Of a DNA stretch of 64,000 nucleotides, positions 47,904 to 56,579 are shown one piece after another. The notes beneath the pieces are model-generated. The model was not told the DNA's origin, did not search any database, and saw only the letters and a list, made by a program, of their open reading frames with translations. This DNA is from Sphingomonas daechungensis. Lineage in GTDB: Bacteria > Pseudomonadota > Alphaproteobacteria > Sphingomonadales > Sphingomonadaceae. Numbering within the stretch: position 1 is the first letter of the stretch; each line of letters starts with the position of its first letter. The stretch covers positions 620,001 through 684,000 of the forward strand of contig NZ_CP060780.1 of assembly GCF_014489495.1 (NCBI RefSeq), in the 5' to 3' direction. Made by a program: the position numbers and the translations under genes.

Positions 47904-48125
47904 TTGATGCCGCGGCTGATGTCCGCTTTCCACCCGTTTCCGCCGCGCGGGACTTTCGACCCATTGCGGACACTGGGACCCAAGTCGCTTCACGCCGTGG
48001 GCGTCAGGGGATGGCCTTCAACCGCAGTGGCCGTCGTGCTGGACATCCTGATCATTGCAGCGGTGTTCTGGCTCGTTCGCCGTTCCTCCACTCAGGATGG
48101 AAGTGGAGAAGGCTCAGGCGAATAG
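47904..48125 (+). CDS. doubtful small membrane protein
   Basis: 73 codons. The first ~22 are encoded by a copy of the dispersed element (MSAFHPFPPRGTF) and are probably not real. The rest holds one membrane-like segment (AVAVVLDILIIAAVFWLVRR) and a Ser/Gly tail. It may be a genuine short gene that starts later. Weak support. Confidence 0.25.
   Translation: MMPRLMSAFHPFPPRGTFDPLRTLGPKSLHAVGVRGWPSTAVAVVLDILIIAAVFWLVRRSSTQDGSGEGSGE
47919..47974 (+). repeat. dispersed palindromic element, copy 2
   Basis: ATGTCCGCTTTCCACCCGTT ... TTTCGACCCATTGCGGACAC. Complete unit with terminal inverted repeat GTCCGC/GCGGAC, forward. Confidence 0.85.
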
Positions 48126-48179
48126 CGGCAGGCTTCGGCCCATTGCTGTCTGTAGGGAACGCCGACAGTGTGGCACACC

Positions 48180-48605
48180 ATGGCCGACAATCTGACACTG
48201 GCATACGAGTTCACCAACGACCCAAACGACGACTTTGGCTGGCTGGCCGCGTCCGTCGAGGCTAGCGGCTTTCGCGCGCGGAACGGCTTTTGGGTCCAGT
48301 GGCAAGACTTGGTTGAGTTTGCTTCACGGCTCGCGCCGTATCCTTTGCCAACCAATGGGCCAGTGGAAGCGGAATGGGGCTACAGCGAGAACGGAGAATA
48401 CACGCGGGTAACGCTCATCTCGTTGAGCCAAACCAGTGCAACCGGCAAGGTTTCGGTCTCTGTAGACCTAGCGGATTATTACGAGCCACGACGGCGGTGC
48501 CAGGTCATCTTCGATACGAGCTACGCGAGCCTCGAGTTGTTCCGTCAGGAATTGGAAGACTTGATGGCGCGAAAAAAAGAAACTGCTGTTCTGCTGTCAG
48601 CTTAA
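48180..48605 (+). CDS. hypothetical protein, 141 aa
   Basis: Starts ADNLTLAYEFTNDPNDDFGW. A soluble protein of alternating strands (FWVQWQDLVEFASRL, SVSVDLADYYEPRRRCQVIF, LELFRQELEDLMARKKE). No motif recognised. An ATG 4 codons upstream is possible. The frame and codon use look genuine. Confidence 0.6.
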   Translation: MADNLTLAYEFTNDPNDDFGWLAASVEASGFRARNGFWVQWQDLVEFASRLAPYPLPTNGPVEAEWGYSENGEYTRVTLISLSQTSATGKVSVSVDLADYYEPRRRCQVIFDTSYASLELFRQELEDLMARKKETAVLLSA

Positions 48606-48662
48606 ATGGCCGCTCTTCACCCGGTTCCGCGTCCGGTTTCGACCCAAACCTGCCGCTAGGCC
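48605..48662 (+). repeat. dispersed palindromic element, copy 3
   Basis: GGCCGCTCTTCACCCGGTTC ... GGTTTCGACCCAAACCTGCC GCTAGG. Directly abuts the stop of the preceding gene. Confidence 0.75.
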
Positions 48663-48794
48663 TGGTGTCCGTGTCGACCGAACTCGATCGGCGAAGAGAC
48701 GGAGCTCCCTTGTGCGATAGCCGTGCCGGGGACCAGCAGCTGGGCTTGCGCGAGCGACCCGGCTGCTCCAAGCCGGCCTCGCCTCGAAGGGGAA

Positions 48795-50863
48795 TTACCA
48801 GGCTTCAACGCGCTTTTCCGGTGCAAGCCACATCGGGTCGCCCGGCCTGATTCCGAACGCTTTGTAGAACGCGTCCAGGTGACGAAGCGGAGCGGTGGCG
48901 CGGTAGGCGTTCGGCGGATGGGCATCGCGAGCGACCTGCGAGCGAAGAGCTTCGTCCTTTCCTTGCCACGCCCAAAATTGAGCCCAAGCTAGAAAGCAGC
49001 GTTGGTCCTGCGTCTGACCGTCGATTACGACGTCCTTTTCCGGGTGGAGCGCAAGGTATTTGCGCAGAGCAGCGTGGGCGAGAGTAATTCCGCCGAGATC
49101 AGCCATGTTCTCACCGACCTGCTGAGCTCCTGTCGCAGTGCGCGACCCCGGCAAAAACTCATACTCGTTGGCCTGAGTGATCAGCAGGCCCGCCAACGCA
49201 TCGAAGGCGGCGCTATCCTTTGGCGTCCACCAGTTCTTCATGTTGCCGGTCTTGTCGAACTGCTTCCCTGTCCAGTCGAAGCCGTGAGTCATTTCATGAC
49301 CCAGCACGGCACCCATGCGACAGAAGTTCACTGCGGGGTCAGATTGCGCGTCGAACATTGGCGCCTGGATGATTGCCACGGGCACTTCGAAGCCGTTGAT
49401 CTGCGGGTCGTAGGCCGCGTTGACCACGATCGGCAGCGTGTGACTGTTGTTGAAATGCTCGGTGACCCAGGGCTTGCCCAGCTTCTGGCGCATCCGCTCG
49501 TAATCGAACCGGGCGATTGAAACGAGCGAACTGACGAGGTCCGGCGTGATCTCGACGCTCGAATAGTCCACCCACTCGTCGGGGTATCCGATCCAGAAGG
49601 AGAGTGCGTTCAGCTTGTCCGTCGCGGCCGATCGCGTCGCGTCAGAAAGCCATTTGCGATTCGGCATCCGGACCTGGAACGCCTCCTTGATCAGGCCGAC
49701 CATTTCGGCCGCCTGTCGGCGTGTTTCCGGAGGAAAAAAGCTGTCGGAGTAAAGCCGGCTTACGGGTTGCCCGAATCTCCCCTTGATGATGTCGAGCGCC
49801 CGCTCCTCTTGAGACGGGAGCACGCTGACTCCAACGAGCCCTTCGTTCAGACCGATCAGAGGCTTGTCGAAATCGCTGCTGAGGTAAGGCGAGTAGGCGA
49901 GAATAACCCGCAGCTTTACGTAGTCGCGAATGTCCTGAATCGGCCTTTCCGCGAGAACCTTCGATAGGGTCGGAAGGTATCTCGGCTCCATCAGAATCAG
50001 GTGGTCGGGCTCCTCAAAACGAAGTCCTCCGAGGATTTTCCGGAGATTGAGGTTCGGCAGTTCTGTCTGAAGTTGCGCGAGGGTCCGGGCGTTGTTGATT
50101 TTGCTGGGGTCGTTCGCCTCTACGGGTGGAAGCTTCGCCGCGTGGAGCGCGCGATCGATCGCGATCGACGCGTCTGCCATCGATGTTGCCTTGGCAGCGT
50201 TGAAGCCTGCGATCTTCAGGGATTCGATGAGATAGTTGCGATAGGCGGTGATGCGGGGCCCACCTGCAGGTTCCTCAAAGACGTCTTCGAAGGCTTCCGG
50301 AAGACCAAGCGTGCCCCCCTGGACGAACAACGATGTGACGGTGTTGTTGTTGAAGTCCTGCCCTGGGGAAATTTGCAGGAAGATGCCCGGCCCCCATCAA
50401 TCTCGTTTTGGGCAAGATACGCTGCCAATCCGTCAAGATCCTTGATAGCGTCGCCCTTTTCGAGAAACGGCTGAATCGGCTTGATCCCCGCCGCATTCCG
50501 GGCGGCCGTGTTCATATAAGCGTTGTAGAGGGTCCCGACCTGCTGCGCGGGCGTTCCTGAAGAGGCATTCGGAGCATCCGCCGCGGCCTTTGCCAGAAGC
50601 ACGTTCATCTGCTGCTGAACCTGGTCCAGAACGATTTCGAAGAAACCATAGCCCGGATGCTGCTCGGGACGCTTTACCCGCTTCAACCAGCTGCCGGCTG
50701 CATACCGATAGAAATCTGTCGACGGGGAAACTGAGGTATCCATGTTCTGCTTGCTGAAGGCCAACTGATCTGGCCCCGCCGCGACCACGCCCGCCTGTGC
50801 AGCAAACGCTGTAGGTGCTGCTGCAGCACATGCGAGTATGATCGCGATCCAGCGCTTCCTCAT
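48795..50863 (-). CDS. M13 (neprilysin-type) metallopeptidase (one frame break)
   Basis: About 690 residues, signal peptide RKRWIAIILACAAAAPTAFA. M13_N domain, then zinc motif VLGHEMTHGFDWTGK (HExxH), third ligand in GENMADLGG, NAAYDPQINGFEVPVAIIQ, and C-terminal PNAYRATAPLRHLDAFYKAF. One base is missing in the C run 50391-50395; restored, IDGGPGIFLQISPGQDFNNN links the halves. Ribosome site AGGAGG at the ATG 50863. Periplasmic oligopeptide cleavage. Confidence 0.93.
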
Positions 50864-50886
50864 GTCAGCCTCCTGTCAGGGACGAA

Positions 50887-51549
50887 TTATTTGCACTTTG
50901 GGTGGGTGCCGATGTCGTTGGCGGCTTCGACCCGGTTGTTGGCGAAGGTCAGCTGGACGCACTGGCGCGAAGAGGGACGGTAGAAAATGCCGTAGCGCGT
51001 ATCACCGGACTCGAAACTGTCGACATCGTTGAAGCCGCGTTCGGCCATGACATCGATCGCGCGGATTGCATCCATTCCCGCCAGATCGTCGATCGGCTCC
51101 TTGCCAGCGCCGCCCGAAACGGCCGAAGAACCCGTGGAAGCGCCGGTCAGACCGACTTTCAATGTATACAGCGACGACTGGTTCTCGCGCGCCGCATTCC
51201 GCATCAAGTATACCCGAACCTTGTAGGTGCCGCTTTGAGGCAGAACACCACTGAAGCTGTCTCCTGAAGTCGAACCGATGAAGATTGCCTCGTCATTGCT
51301 CCCTGGCGGTAACACGTTGAAATACGTTGATTTGTTGGCAGAACTTAAGACGACGCGCAGAGTCTGGCCGCCAGCAGCGCGGACGAGATAATCCCGGCCG
51401 ACATCACCCTTGATCGAGCCGATGAGGGTCGTATTCGTTTTGCCACGTGGAAAATTAACGGTCTCGGTCTTGGTCTGCGCAGCGGCCGGCGCGGCAATAC
51501 AGACCGCGAGCAGGAAGCCTGCACGCGCAGCGTTATCGAAAAATCGCAT
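50887..51549 (-). CDS. secreted protein with PliG-like domain and C-terminal SRQC domain
   Basis: Start ATG 51549 after GAAGGA. Signal peptide RAGFLLAVCIAAPAAAQ. Residues ~25-120 match the inhibitor-of-g-type-lysozyme pattern: TLIGSIKGDVGRDYLVRAAG, YFNVLPPGSNDEAIFIGS, TYKVRVYLMRNAARENQSSL. The C-terminal ~55 residues (DVMAERGFNDVDSF ... YRPSSRQCVQLTFANNRV) are the same domain as in the neighbouring gene at 51.6-52.4 kb. It could protect the cell against lysozyme; the C-terminal role is unknown. Confidence 0.75.
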   Translation of the reverse strand: MRFFDNAARAGFLLAVCIAAPAAAQTKTETVNFPRGKTNTTLIGSIKGDVGRDYLVRAAGGQTLRVVLSSANKSTYFNVLPPGSNDEAIFIGSTSGDSFSGVLPQSGTYKVRVYLMRNAARENQSSLYTLKVGLTGASTGSSAVSGGAGKEPIDDLAGMDAIRAIDVMAERGFNDVDSFESGDTRYGIFYRPSSRQCVQLTFANNRVEAANDIGTHPKCK

Positions 51550-51581
51550 TGCGGAATCCTTCATTCTTGGCGTGACCGAAA

Positions 51582-52385
51582 TTAGTAGCTGCAGGTCTGC
51601 GTGCTGGTGTGCTCGATCGACGTTACGTAGCCGTTGTTCGCTGTCACGATGATGCACTGCCGCGATGATGAGCGCCAATAGGTCGAATAGCGGCCGTCAT
51701 AGGTCTTTTTGTCGTCGCGCAGCTGGAAGCCGCGACTTGCCAGCTGGCCTTTCACATAGCTGCGCTCCTGCCCTTCGAGGTCGCGAAGCGAAACGTGGGC
51801 GCTATAGCCGCCGCCGTAGTAATTGTTGTTGCGGTAGCCGGTCTCGTAACCGCGGGCGCGAACGCCGTTCTCGTAGCCTGACGTATAGGCCTGGGAACGG
51901 TCGTAATTGTGATAGCTGTGGCTGTAGAGCCCGTCGCGATAGCCGCGCTCGTACTGCGCTTCGCTGTTGGCATCGCCGTAATGGCTGTAATTGTCATGGT
52001 CGTGTGACTTGTGGCTCAGCGCTAGCGCGCCGATCAGGGCGATGGCGCCCACAGCAGCCACCGTTCCCGCGTCGCTTCCGCCCTTCTGGTTGCAGTCCGA
52101 CTTGGGAACCACCGCAATCTTCTCGTAGAGGCCATCGAAGGTCGTGACGCGCACGCATTCCTTGGTGTTCCTGTTCCACCAGTAATTGAACTTGCGGTCG
52201 TCTCGCGTTCCGCCGGTGATGTAGGTGAAGCCGCGCGCCTCGAGCGAGCTTTCGCCGGCGCTGGCCTTGACCCCGACCAGGTCGCGGACCGAGCCGGGGA
52301 CCTCCTGCGCGGGGAGCTGGATCGATTGCGCGATGACGGCAGCTCCAATCGCCGCGCGTGCCAGATATGTGCTTGCGTGCTTCAT
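51582..52385 (-). CDS. secreted protein with two SRQC-type domains and YxxGY repeats
   Basis: Start ATG 52385 after GAGAGGA. Signal peptide, then domain 1 (SSLEARGFTYITGG ... WWNRNTKECVRVTTFDG), a hydrophobic segment (VAAVGAIALIGALALSHK), a His/Tyr-rich stretch with GY-x-x-G repeats (YERGYRDGLYSHSYHNYDRS, YTSGYENGVRARGYETGYRN) and domain 2 (GQLASRGFQLRDDKKTYDGR, WRSSSRQCIIVTANNGYVTS). Domain 2 is shared with the preceding gene. Each copy has one conserved Cys and a final Cys. Function unknown. Confidence 0.72.
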   Translation of the reverse strand: MKHASTYLARAAIGAAVIAQSIQLPAQEVPGSVRDLVGVKASAGESSLEARGFTYITGGTRDDRKFNYWWNRNTKECVRVTTFDGLYEKIAVVPKSDCNQKGGSDAGTVAAVGAIALIGALALSHKSHDHDNYSHYGDANSEAQYERGYRDGLYSHSYHNYDRSQAYTSGYENGVRARGYETGYRNNNYYGGGYSAHVSLRDLEGQERSYVKGQLASRGFQLRDDKKTYDGRYSTYWRSSSRQCIIVTANNGYVTSIEHTSTQTCSY

Positions 52386-52430
52386 GCGATCCTCTCGAAT
52401 GGACATTGGATACGCAGTTTACGCGGGCGC

Positions 52431-53081
52431 TCAGTCACCAAGGACGAACGCATCCGGGATTCGATATTCTTCCTTGCCGACCGTCACGATCGTCCAGTCG
52501 TCACGCCGGGTGGCGCTGCTTTGCAAGGCCGCAGACCCATCGGCCTGGGAGCTGGAATGGGTGACGAACTTGCCCTTGCCGTCGAAGAGGAGCACGCGCT
52601 GGCGCCTCTTGGGGAGCTGGATTTCGACCGCAATCTGGTCGGGCGAACGGGTCACGCCGGCGGGGCACGTCGCATCGGCGCTTCCAACATTGACGCAAGG
52701 GACAGAGGCCGTTGCATTGTATTTAGTATCGGGGACCTTCACATCTCCTTCACCGTTCGCCGTGCTGTCAGATGCGATGGTGTCGCCATGGGGGACCAAT
52801 ATCAGAATGACCCCATTGACCTCTCCCACAGCCTGGCCCTTGATTTGTGACGCAGTCTCTTTGTTGGGGCAGCCTACGAGCGTGGCGCTGTCATCAAGAA
52901 AATCCACCGTCGCTTCGGTCTCTCCGACACGCTGGCAGGGGTCGCCAGATTTGGGAAAGCCGTCACCGAAGCGCTTCAATTCGTCCGGCCACGGCGACGG
53001 ACCACTTTGAGCGGCGACGTTCCCCTCAGGAGAGCAACCGCCGCAGATTGTGAGAAACCACAGAATTACGACTTTCCGCAT
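52431..53081 (-). CDS. putative lipoprotein, 216 aa
   Basis: Signal RKVVILWFLTICGGC with lipobox (CGGC) from ATG 53081, preceded by GAAGGGG. The mature part has DPCQRVGETEATVDFL, DVKVPDTKYNATASVPC, TCPAGVTRSPDQIAVEIQLP and a C-terminal WTIVTVGKEEYRIPDAFVLG. Conserved Cys pairs suggest disulfides. Similar lipoproteins of unknown function occur in sphingomonads. Confidence 0.7.
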   Translation of the reverse strand: MRKVVILWFLTICGGCSPEGNVAAQSGPSPWPDELKRFGDGFPKSGDPCQRVGETEATVDFLDDSATLVGCPNKETASQIKGQAVGEVNGVILILVPHGDTIASDSTANGEGDVKVPDTKYNATASVPCVNVGSADATCPAGVTRSPDQIAVEIQLPKRRQRVLLFDGKGKFVTHSSSQADGSAALQSSATRRDDWTIVTVGKEEYRIPDAFVLGD

Positions 53082-53412
53082 CTGGCAGCCCCTTCTCAGA
53101 GATGCTTTCACTCGAGCTTGGCAGACAGGTCACTCCGTAACAGTACCGATAGGCTAAAGACCGTAGAGCTAATGACTGGCGACTCTTAGAGGCGTGCGGC
53201 GCAAAATATGGTTCTGCGTTTGCATCTCACTCGTCGTGGCCGGCCCAACCCGTTTTCGTCAAAAGCTGGTACACGTCTCGTTTTCCTATCCACGTCTGGA
53301 TAACGGGCGCGCCTTCTCGTTTCCGCTTTCGACCCAAACCTGCCGCGACAATCTTCGACCCCTTCGTGCGATGACGACCGTCGCTAATTACAGGTAAGCG
53401 GACGGTTGAGAC
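53082..53412. other. 331-bp region without a supported gene
   Basis: Holds dispersed-element copy 4 near 53319-53360. An open frame at 53194-53397 has no signal, ribosome site or recognisable motif. Confidence 0.4.
53319..53360 (+). repeat. dispersed palindromic element, copy 4
   Basis: TTTCCGCTTTCGACCCAAAC then CTGCCGCGAC and TCTTCGACCCC. Partial copy, forward. Confidence 0.75.
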
Positions 53413-53811
53413 TTACGACCAAAGGTCGCGGACCGTTCGGCCCTTTGATGGCAAATCTTCAAAGGTGTCGAAGCCATCGAAGTGGTCAACTGGCAGGTCG
53501 GCGACGGCCTCAAACGGTGCAAGGCGGATGTTTACCGCCATTCTACGACGACCCGCTTCCAGCCGGAGACCGCGCCACGCAACGACGTTGGCGCAGCTGG
53601 CACAGAACAGAATCTCTAGCGCAGGCTCCACTTTGCCAGGCCGCCGGTAAGCCGATGTCGCACCTTTGATGCCGATGCGCTCGCCCTCGAAATCGTAAGC
53701 CCACAGCGCTCCATAGCGGCTGCAAAGCGAGCAGTTGCAGGCCGTGATCGACCCCGGATCGCCTTCAAGCGTCCAGGTTGCTGACCCGCAATGACAAGCG
53801 CCCTTAAGCAA
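53413..53811 (-). CDS. GFA family zinc protein
   Basis: 132 residues from a TTG start with AAGGGGA upstream. Zinc-binding CxC and CxxC sets: KGACHCGSATW, ACNCSLCSRYGALW, ILFCASCANVVAW. This is the glutathione-dependent formaldehyde-activating (GFA/CENP-V) fold; most members have unknown substrates. The open frame extends upstream through a dispersed element, which should not be counted as coding. Confidence 0.82.
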   Translation of the reverse strand: MLKGACHCGSATWTLEGDPGSITACNCSLCSRYGALWAYDFEGERIGIKGATSAYRRPGKVEPALEILFCASCANVVAWRGLRLEAGRRRMAVNIRLAPFEAVADLPVDHFDGFDTFEDLPSKGRTVRDLWS

Positions 53812-53864
53812 TCTCTTTCCCCTTAGTTTAGACGCTCGCGGAACCCGCCAATGACCGCCGGATA

Positions 53865-53940
53865 CCGTCGCAGCAGGTTTGGGTCGAAAGCAGACGCTAG
53901 GCGATTTAGCGGCGGTAATGGGTGGAAACTGGACATTACC
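53865..53940 (-). repeat. dispersed palindromic element, copy 5 (double unit)
   Basis: GTCGCAGCAGGTTTGGGTCG AAAGCAGACGCTAG, then GCGGCGGTAATGGGTGGAAA CTGGACATTACC. Two units in reverse orientation. Confidence 0.8.
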
Positions 53941-54079
53941 AGTGTCTCTCAACTTGGCGTTGTTGCGGATTTTCGCCGAGTAGCTCCCTCTCTTGTCCTA
54001 TGATGCGTGCTTCAGCCGCGGGTCGGCTCGCATGACAATGACTCGGTTGCCGCTTGATCGAATTGACCAGCAGGCCCAG

Positions 54080-55255
54080 CTACTGCTGCCAAACATATTT
54101 GCCATTTGAGCCGTGGGTCAAAGTCTCGTGGAATATGTTCAATTCCGACGCGCCGTCGGGTCTTACACGCTCAGAAATTAGCCGCTCGGTAAACGGCAAA
54201 GGCAAGCCCATGCGATGGTGGTAGTGATTGAACCCGACTTCAAAGGTATTGAAGACGTTGTCGGTTGAAACTGCGTTGGCGCAGGTACCTTGCATGTCGC
54301 CGGTCAAGAGTTGGCGGGCCAAGAGCTCCATTGCCGCGGTAAACCGCTTGGTTTGGGGCGTGTAAACATCCACACCCTGATTCCAGGCAATTTCAGCGGC
54401 GTCGAAGGCTGAGGCTAACCCAAACTGTGCATGATGGCCGTTGTCACGGCAGGTTTCTTGGGTCAGGCCATCGACCCACCGAACGGGATCGAACCAGACC
54501 GCGGGAGTTTTGCGAGGATCGCCTGCGCCAGGCTCAAGAACGGATTGAAGAAAGATGTAGGCCTTGCTTCGAGCCTCAAGCCTTCGCAGACCAATTTTGA
54601 ATGCGGAAACGTCGTCGTTAAAGACGGCGATTGTCATCAAAGCGTCGATCTGGGTCAGGTCGACATTGCCATTCCAGTGACTGGCCGTGAGCAGTTGCGG
54701 GTAGAATGCTCGCCGAAACATGGCCTGCAAGGCTGCTATGTCGTCAGTGCTCCAGTCTGGAGACTCTCGCATGACTTCGGCTGCCCCGCCGAAAAGTGCG
54801 CCGATCCATCCAGCGTGCAATTTGTCCTGATCGGTCTTCGCGACGAATCCTCGTAAGTTCGCCCAAAGGTTGAGAATTGCGATGGCCCGTCGAGAATATT
54901 TGCGATTGCCCGTAAGGCGCCATGCGAGCGCGTTGGCGTAAGCTTTCACCGCTTCTGCTTGCGAAGCCGCTGCCTGAGTTTGATCCTCCGCGTCGATGAC
55001 GGTGAGAGCTAGGCCGGGCGCCTGAGCCTTCTGTTCAACCCTGTGGAGGATGCTTGCCCATGGCTCTTGGCCCGCGGCGATCCGTGCTCGCGCCCTGTCG
55101 AGCCCGGAAGCCGTGTTTAACGCTCCAGGGTGTAGAAATGCAGGATTGTCCTGCGCAGATACCGCTGAGGACAAGGCTGAAGCGAAGAGTCCGAATGCAA
55201 TCGACAGCACACCAAACCGTTTTCCTGCGTAGGGTCGTCTGGACGCTTTGGGCAT
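54080..55255 (-). CDS. exported alginate-lyase-family protein
   Basis: About 391 residues. Signal RFGVLSIAFGLFASALSSAV. PFLHPG-type start of the mature domain (NPAFLHPGALNTASGLDRAR), VKAYANALAWRLTGNRKYSR, ILNLWANLRG, HAGWIGALFGGAAEVMRE, NGHHAQFGLASAFDAAEIAW. This alpha/alpha-barrel pattern is the alginate lyase (PF05426) family. Substrate unproven. The frame runs upstream through a dispersed element; ATG 55255 is the sensible start. Confidence 0.75.
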   Translation of the reverse strand: MPKASRRPYAGKRFGVLSIAFGLFASALSSAVSAQDNPAFLHPGALNTASGLDRARARIAAGQEPWASILHRVEQKAQAPGLALTVIDAEDQTQAAASQAEAVKAYANALAWRLTGNRKYSRRAIAILNLWANLRGFVAKTDQDKLHAGWIGALFGGAAEVMRESPDWSTDDIAALQAMFRRAFYPQLLTASHWNGNVDLTQIDALMTIAVFNDDVSAFKIGLRRLEARSKAYIFLQSVLEPGAGDPRKTPAVWFDPVRWVDGLTQETCRDNGHHAQFGLASAFDAAEIAWNQGVDVYTPQTKRFTAAMELLARQLLTGDMQGTCANAVSTDNVFNTFEVGFNHYHHRMGLPLPFTERLISERVRPDGASELNIFHETLTHGSNGKYVWQQ

Positions 55256-55384
55256 ACACTGATGGATCAAGGGCGAACGAGTCCTAAGATGTGCCTTGGT
55301 CGACTTACCGTCCGGTGACATTGAATCTAGGGTGTGACAATCCGGACTTTTGACATCACCAGCCTGCACTAGGTCATCATCGCG

Positions 55385-55438
55385 ACGGCAGCTATCCACC
55401 CATTCCCGCCGCGGCAGTTTGCGACCCACTGCGGACAC
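55385..55438 (+). repeat. dispersed palindromic element, copy 6
   Basis: GGCAGCTATCCACCCATTCC ... GCAGTTTGCGACCCACTGCG GACAC. Complete unit, forward. Confidence 0.8.
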
Positions 55439-55458
55439 TTTTTGAATTGTTGAATAAG

Positions 55459-55659
55459 ATGACTCGGATGAAAGCCGTCCACCTCGCACTCGGCATTTTC
55501 GCAGTACTGATGGGATTGCTCTGGATCGGGCAAGGCGCGGGGCTGGTGAACTGGCCCGCCTCCAGCTTCATGATTGATCAGCGCCCCTAGGTTAGGCGCG
55601 GCGTTGTCCTCTTGCTGGTTGGGCTTGTCCTGATCGCCGTTTCACGGCGCCGCAGATAA
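55459..55659 (+). pseudogene. small two-helix membrane protein with in-frame amber stop
   Basis: KAVHLALGIFAVLMGLLWIG, then GLVNWPASSFMIDQRP, TAG at 55588-55590, then in the same frame VRRGVVLLLVGLVLIAVSRR and TAA. A family of ~60-residue sphingomonad membrane proteins has Trp after Q-x-P at this position, so TGG to TAG is the simplest reading. Start 55459 or 55468. Confidence 0.65.
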
Positions 55660-55677
55660 GTCGTCTCCGCGGCGGTA

Positions 55678-55715
55678 CCGTCCGCCTTCGACCCGAAGCT
55701 GCCGCGACAAGCTTT
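55678..55715 (+). repeat. dispersed palindromic element, copy 7
   Basis: CCGTCCGCCTTCGACCCGAA GCTGCCGCGACAAG. Partial, forward. Confidence 0.7.
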
Positions 55716-55749
55716 CGCTTGTCGTGGAGTTCCTAATTAGTGGCAGTCG

Positions 55750-55911
55750 CTAAAGTGCGTTCGACACGTTTCCGAACGTGGTCTTGAGCTTCGTTCCAGT
55801 GGTCCGAAGCGAGGCGATTGCTGCGACTGCGATGAGAGCAGCGATAAGACCATATTCGATCGCCGTGGCACCGCTGCAGTCGTTACAAAGCTTCACAAAT
55901 CGCTTAACCAT
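55750..55911 (-). CDS. flp: Flp/Fap-type pilin subunit
   Basis: 53 residues: VKRFVKLCNDCSGATAIEYG, then LIAALIAVAAIASLRTTGTK. The GATAIEYGLIAALIAVA prepilin motif is diagnostic; the prepilin peptidase cuts before the Ala/Thr-rich helix. ATG 55911 follows a GGGGGCAGG site. No tad/cpa assembly genes are in the window, so it is a solitary copy. Confidence 0.92.
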   Translation of the reverse strand: MVKRFVKLCNDCSGATAIEYGLIAALIAVAAIASLRTTGTKLKTTFGNVSNAL

Positions 55912-56579
55912 GGCCTGCCCCCAAAGTCGAATTGGGCGGCCTGAACACTGAATGCCAAGCCGCCCGAGACGAAGATCGAACCGGGATGTCGAAGTACCGG
56001 CTAGACACAGAACGTTTATGACAAGGAAAGTTAACATTCGCTTGTCACATTGACCAAGTCGGATGGAAAATCAGTCATCTGCTCGCCTAGCTGCTCCCAG
56101 TTCGGATTGAACTCGGAGCTTTACTGACGCGGAAGTCAGAGAAGTTACTCGCCAAGGACCATCTCGTTGCAGCGGTCGCCTATGTTCGGTAGAGGATCGG
56201 TGCGGAGCAAGCGATCCTATGGGGTCGTACCGTTAACGTCCGTTTTCGAGCCATCCGGCCGCTGCGGACTTAGGGGTATCTTGAGCCATTGCGAACACTA
56301 GGAGCTAAGGCCACCGCTCGCACCGCCGGGAACGACGATCGCCAGCTGACCTGTGCAATCGTCGGTAGTCTGACATCGCCAACGATGGAACCGCATATCC
56401 GTAGACGCATTTCACCTGCCGAGGTCATTCAGCCGCGTACTGGGACCCGCCTCATTTTCGGCGGGCGGTCGAGCGTATCGGGCCGCTCTCCACAGTTCGC
56501 GTACCCGCATAAACTGATGTATGTTAGGCTCTCGCTCGCGTGAACGGCAAACGACGTTCATGCTCGAATAGGGGGTTTC
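55912..56579. other. 668-bp gene-poor region
   Basis: No supported gene. Contains element copy 8 and the upstream region of the HWE kinase. An open frame at 56289-56543 shows no known motif. Confidence 0.4.
56233..56300 (+). repeat. dispersed palindromic element, copy 8 (diverged)
   Basis: TAACGTCCGTTTTCGAGCCA TCCGGCCGCTGCGGACTTAG then TTGAGCCATTGCGAACACTA. Diverged unit. Confidence 0.65.

Noticed and set aside
47588..48265. Plus-strand open frame of 225 codons
   Set aside because: Arg/Ser-rich shadow of the DUF465 gene, the RNA leader and a repeat element; no start site or domain.
55588..55590. TAG read as an amino acid (stop-codon recoding)
   Set aside because: No sign of recoding elsewhere: TAG and other stops end ordinary genes such as panB. 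A point mutation or error suffices.
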